Shown one piece after another: positions 61,211-64,000 of a stretch of DNA of 64,000 nt. Position numbers and translations under genes: made by a program. The stretch lies in assembly GCF_045762675.1 (NCBI RefSeq), contig NZ_JBJDLK010000003.1, positions 372,001-436,000 of the forward strand, given 5' to 3'. The notes under the pieces are model-generated. The model worked only from the letters and a program-made list of their open reading frames with translations, made no database searches and had not been told where the DNA came from. Numbering within the stretch: position 1 is the stretch's first letter; the number at the start of each line of letters is the position of its first letter. The stretch is from Elizabethkingia meningoseptica_A. Its GTDB lineage: Bacteria; Bacteroidota; Bacteroidia; Flavobacteriales; Weeksellaceae.

Positions 61211-62020
61211 ATGAAAAAATTGCAATTTTTTATTTTTTGCATCACTATTTTTTGCTATTCACAAAACACAAGATTTGTATATCAGGTAAAAATGAAGTCC
61301 GACTCTACTCAAAGGGATCAGATAAGAACGGAACTGGCTAATCTGGATACTGATTCAAAAGGTTCTGTTTTTTATACCGCAAAATTAATTGTTCAGGATT
61401 CTATAATGAAAGCTTATAAAGGGAAGCAAGCAAGTTTTATAACTCCGGAACAAGCCAAAATGATGCGCTCCGGTATACATTATTCCATAAAAAAAGACTA
61501 CAAAAAACAGGAGATATTCTATAGTCAGTCTCTGGGACCAGATGCTTTCATTTACAGTGAGGTAAAACCTTTCAACTGGAAAATAACCAAAGAGAGCCAA
61601 AAAATCGGGAATTACAATACCCAAAAAGCTACATTACAATATGGCGGAAGAATATGGGATGTCTGGTTCACAACAGAAATCCCCCTTCAGGATGGCCCTT
61701 ATAAATTTAGCGGATTACCCGGACTTATTATTAAAGCGGAAGACTCAAAGGGGGATTATAAGTTTGAATTGGTAGAAGTAAAGAAAATCCCGGCGCAATA
61801 CCAACTTACAGCTCCCTGGAAACAGCCTGTAAAAGTAAAAAAAGAGGATTTCAACAAAGTCTATAAAAAATATACTGAAGATCCTTTATCCTTCCTTCCC
61901 CCACCACCTGTAAGTGCTCTTGGCAATAAACTAACTTCAGACCCTATTGCCACGAAAAAATTCACGGATAAAATTATGGCCGAAAGAAAAGCCGATAATA
62001 ATCCGATTGAGCTGAAGTAA
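61211..62020 (+). CDS. GLPGLI family secreted protein (tandem copy 1)
   Basis: Signal peptide (MKKLQFFIFCITIFCYS) then a 250-residue GLPGLI domain with DGPYKFSGLPGLIIKAEDS and NTQKATLQYGGRIWDVWFTT. Closely similar along its length to the next gene: both share the TRFVYQV opening, the QANLD/ELANLD region and GPYKFSGLPGLI. Function of the family is unknown. Confidence 0.9.
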   Translation: MKKLQFFIFCITIFCYSQNTRFVYQVKMKSDSTQRDQIRTELANLDTDSKGSVFYTAKLIVQDSIMKAYKGKQASFITPEQAKMMRSGIHYSIKKDYKKQEIFYSQSLGPDAFIYSEVKPFNWKITKESQKIGNYNTQKATLQYGGRIWDVWFTTEIPLQDGPYKFSGLPGLIIKAEDSKGDYKFELVEVKKIPAQYQLTAPWKQPVKVKKEDFNKVYKKYTEDPLSFLPPPPVSALGNKLTSDPIATKKFTDKIMAERKADNNPIELK

Positions 62021-62083
62021 GAATATTTTCTGTTCCTTTCTTTAACATTTCTGCTTTTTTATAATCAAAAAAACAGAAAATAT

Positions 62084-62908
62084 ATGACAATGAAAATATT
62101 TAAATTGTTACCGGTTCTTATCGTTTCTTTTGCTTTCTCACAAAGTACAAGATTTGTATATCAGGTAAGTATGAAGCCTGATGCAGCAAATAAAGCCGAT
62201 ATAAAAACAGAGCAGGCTAATCTGGATGTAACGCCTCAGGGGTCTGTGTTTTATAGTGCCAAAGCGATTCAGAGAGATTCCATTATGCAGCGAATGCGTC
62301 AGACCAGAACGTTCGACCGTAATCAGATGCAGGATCTCCGTACAACCATTAACTATGTTGTTGAAAAAGATTATCCAAAACAAAGCGTCACTCTTAAGAA
62401 CAGAATAGGAAGAGATCAGTATGCTTACACCGAATCTCAGCCTTTTCAGTGGAAAATACTAAATGAAACGGTTAAGATAGGAGAATACAATACCCAAAAA
62501 GCAGAAACCCAATATGGCGGAAGAACCTGGTATGCATGGTTCACCACAGAAGTTCCTTTTCAGGACGGTCCTTATAAATTTAGCGGATTGCCCGGACTTA
62601 TTGTAAAAGCAGAAGACAGTAATAATGATTATTCTTTTGATCTGATGCAGACTAAAAAAATTGCTGAGCCATACGCCTTACAAAATCGGGGCGGACAGAT
62701 TATCACACTTAAAAAGGCGGAGTACCAGAAAATGGAGAAAAGATTCCAGGATGATCCTGCTTCTTTCTTCAACAATAATTCTGGCGGCGGTGGTTTCGGA
62801 GGTAATAACGGCCGGAGAATGAATATGGATCCCCAACGTATGAAACAAATGCAGGACCGGCTTAAAGAAGAGCAAAAGAAAAATAATAATCCTATTGAAC
62901 TAAACTGA
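62084..62908 (+). CDS. GLPGLI family secreted protein (tandem copy 2)
   Basis: Paralogue of the preceding gene, 63 bases downstream, with signal peptide (MKIFKLLPVLIVSFAFS, from the second ATG at 62090 if preferred) and the same TRFVYQV and DGPYKFSGLPGLIVKAEDS motifs. The C-terminal ~45 residues add a Gly/Asn-rich segment (NNSGGGGFGGNNGRRMN) and a basic helix. The duplication is local. Confidence 0.9.
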   Translation: MTMKIFKLLPVLIVSFAFSQSTRFVYQVSMKPDAANKADIKTEQANLDVTPQGSVFYSAKAIQRDSIMQRMRQTRTFDRNQMQDLRTTINYVVEKDYPKQSVTLKNRIGRDQYAYTESQPFQWKILNETVKIGEYNTQKAETQYGGRTWYAWFTTEVPFQDGPYKFSGLPGLIVKAEDSNNDYSFDLMQTKKIAEPYALQNRGGQIITLKKAEYQKMEKRFQDDPASFFNNNSGGGGFGGNNGRRMNMDPQRMKQMQDRLKEEQKKNNNPIELN

Positions 62909-62938
62909 AAAAGCACGCCTGAAGGCGTGCTTTTTTTT
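62908..62938. terminator. Convergent intrinsic terminator
   Basis: AAAAAGCACGCC stem pairing with GGCGTGC and an 8-base T-run, loop TGAA; separates GLPGLI copy 2 from the L,D-transpeptidase-like gene. Confidence 0.88.
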
Positions 62939-63734
62939 AATTATTTGCTAGTCTTGCTTTTTCCATGTTCATCTCTTCCACCGGTGATTTTAACCATTGT
63001 GAACATGCAAGATAATTCTGATCCGGATAATAAATAAACAGTACGTTTTTATCTTTTATAGTATCTATAATGGAAGTGGCAACATCTCTAGGTAAGGCCG
63101 GACATCCCCAACTTCTTCCTATGCGTTTATGCTGCAGTGCAAAAGCTTCATTTACATAGTCTGCGCCATGTACAACAATTGCTCTTTTATAAGCAGCATC
63201 ATTATAACCTGCATCCAAACCTTCTAATTTAAGAGAATATCCGTTATCTCCCTGATAAGTATTCTCAGTGGTATAGAAACCCAGGCTGCTTTGATGAGAG
63301 CTTTCTCTGTTGGAAAACTTTTCTGCAAATTCCTCTCCGGTCCCTTTTCCGTGTGCTACCAGCGAATTGAAGACCACCTTTTTCTCTTTCACATCAATCA
63401 CCCATAACCTCTTTATATTAGAAGAGAGGCTAAAATCACAAATCGTTAAAAGATTACTGCTTTCAGGTACTTTTCCTGCTTTCTTTAGATTTTCGTATCC
63501 CAGATACGCTTTTTCAAATACAACCTCTGACAGTTTATTAAATCCTGTAAAATCAATCGCTTCATAAACGATTGCGGAAGAAGAGGTTGTTTCATGTTTT
63601 GATTCTGCTTTTTTTAGTGTTACAGCAACTTCTTTTTTTACTGGCGTACCGGATTCCTCGAAATTGGTATCATTAACAAAAAAAGAAGTCGACACAACAT
63701 AAACAGAAATTAATGAAATGACTAATTTCTTCAT
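62937..63734 (-). CDS. Murein L,D-transpeptidase catalytic-domain-like secreted protein
   Basis: Signal peptide followed by ~235 residues. The YkuD-type catalytic motif is AIVVHGADYVN plus HKRIGRSWGCPALPRDV, with the nucleophilic Cys in GC and the preceding His and Gly. LWVIDVKEKKVVFNSLVAHG and SLGFYTTENTYQGDNGYSLK fit the murein L,D-transpeptidase catalytic-domain family, which is less well characterised than classic YkuD. It may cross-link or trim peptidoglycan. Confidence 0.87.
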   Translation of the reverse strand: MKKLVISLISVYVVSTSFFVNDTNFEESGTPVKKEVAVTLKKAESKHETTSSSAIVYEAIDFTGFNKLSEVVFEKAYLGYENLKKAGKVPESSNLLTICDFSLSSNIKRLWVIDVKEKKVVFNSLVAHGKGTGEEFAEKFSNRESSHQSSLGFYTTENTYQGDNGYSLKLEGLDAGYNDAAYKRAIVVHGADYVNEAFALQHKRIGRSWGCPALPRDVATSIIDTIKDKNVLFIYYPDQNYLACSQWLKSPVEEMNMEKARLANN

Positions 63735-63843
63735 GTACTCTATTTAAATTATTTTTTGAAAATTGCTTCGGCAAAATTAGAACAAATTCAATATCAACAC
63801 TTTAAATAGACACAAGTTTAACTTTATTTAAGAAAATTTAACG

Positions 63844-64000
63844 CTATTTTTTCTCATCCGGAACAAAATCCATGCTCACGGAATTCATACAGTAACGTAC
63901 ACCTGTCGGTTCGGGACCATCATTGAAAACATGTCCCAGATGAGAGTCACAACGTCCACATAATACCTCTATTCTCTCCATACCATGTGAACTGTCTCTT
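63844..64000 (-). CDS. msrB: Peptide-methionine (R)-S-oxide reductase MsrB (C-terminal part only)
   Basis: Reduces methionine-R-sulfoxide in proteins. The final ~50 residues are visible: GMERIEVLCGRCDSHLGHVF, NDGPEPTGVRYCMNSVSMDF and a short VPDEKK tail. VLCGRC has one zinc-binding CxxC pair, RYCMNS holds the catalytic Cys. The start lies beyond the right edge of the window. Confidence 0.93.
   Translation of the reverse strand, partial: RDSSHGMERIEVLCGRCDSHLGHVFNDGPEPTGVRYCMNSVSMDFVPDEKK

Noticed and set aside
1..64000. tRNA, rRNA, riboswitch or insertion sequence anywhere in the window
   Set aside because: Read through the intergenic gaps on both strands; found no cloverleaf, no conserved riboswitch core and no transposase-like gene.

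Overview
The window is a chromosomal segment of a low-GC Bacteroidota, class Flavobacteriia, most likely family Weeksellaceae (Elizabethkingia/Chryseobacterium group; the genus is an inference). The evidence is the gliding lipoprotein GldH, three GLPGLI-family secreted proteins, a DPP7-like S46 peptidase, a YARHG lipoprotein, the flavobacterial lptE / sigma-54 regulator / miaB cluster, and promoters with the Bacteroidota TAnnTTTG -7 box. Almost everything is core or housekeeping DNA. I found no rRNA, tRNA, CRISPR array, insertion sequence or prophage.

Layout. 1-2500: an efflux operon on the minus strand (tetR-tolC-hlyD, continuing outside the window) with a palindromic operator over its own promoter. 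2500-5200: a TatD-like hydrolase, tcdA, rnpA and a DUF4126 membrane protein. 5200-10900: a minus-strand cluster of miaB, a sigma-54 activator, a membrane protein, lptE and an acidic TPR-like protein. 11200-14700: a GLPGLI protein, an intergenic region with phased TTCGGG repeats, and an S46 dipeptidyl-peptidase. 14700-22100: small membrane and envelope genes, chaA, a GNAT, a zinc-protease-like lipoprotein, bcp/nth and a lone acetolactate decarboxylase. 22100-30000: a DUF885 peptidase, selO and a ricT-gldH-PBP1A operon. 30000-34800: FadL/OmpP1, a GDSL lipoprotein, prs and rplY. 34800-42900: TolC, an RmlD-like reductase, CBS protein-nadK, a thioredoxin, fbaA, accD and a methyltransferase. 43000-54500: an SpmA-SpmB fusion, a large protein with a nucleoside-phosphorylase-like C-terminus, glyS, mutL, rhomboid, EEP hydrolase, a LEA-like lipoprotein and a CPA1 antiporter. 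54500-61000: the SUF iron-sulfur operon on the minus strand (sufA-B-C-[S23]-D-ybjQ-like-peptidase-S). 61200-64000: tandem GLPGLI genes, an L,D-transpeptidase-like protein and the end of msrB.

Main points of interest. A four-helix-bundle (S23/Avd-like) gene sits between sufC and sufD, bracketed by 14-bp perfect inverted repeats of a TTTGAAATTTGA family; related copies flank miaB, so it looks like a small nomadic unit. Three housekeeping enzymes have lost metal-linked motifs: MutL lacks both endonuclease metal-binding motifs, Nth lacks the 4Fe-4S cysteines and AccD lacks the zinc ribbon. A textbook terminator hairpin lies inside the start of the gene after accD. A 572-residue protein of unknown function carries a divergent nucleoside phosphorylase-like domain. 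Family names come from recognised motifs, not database searches.
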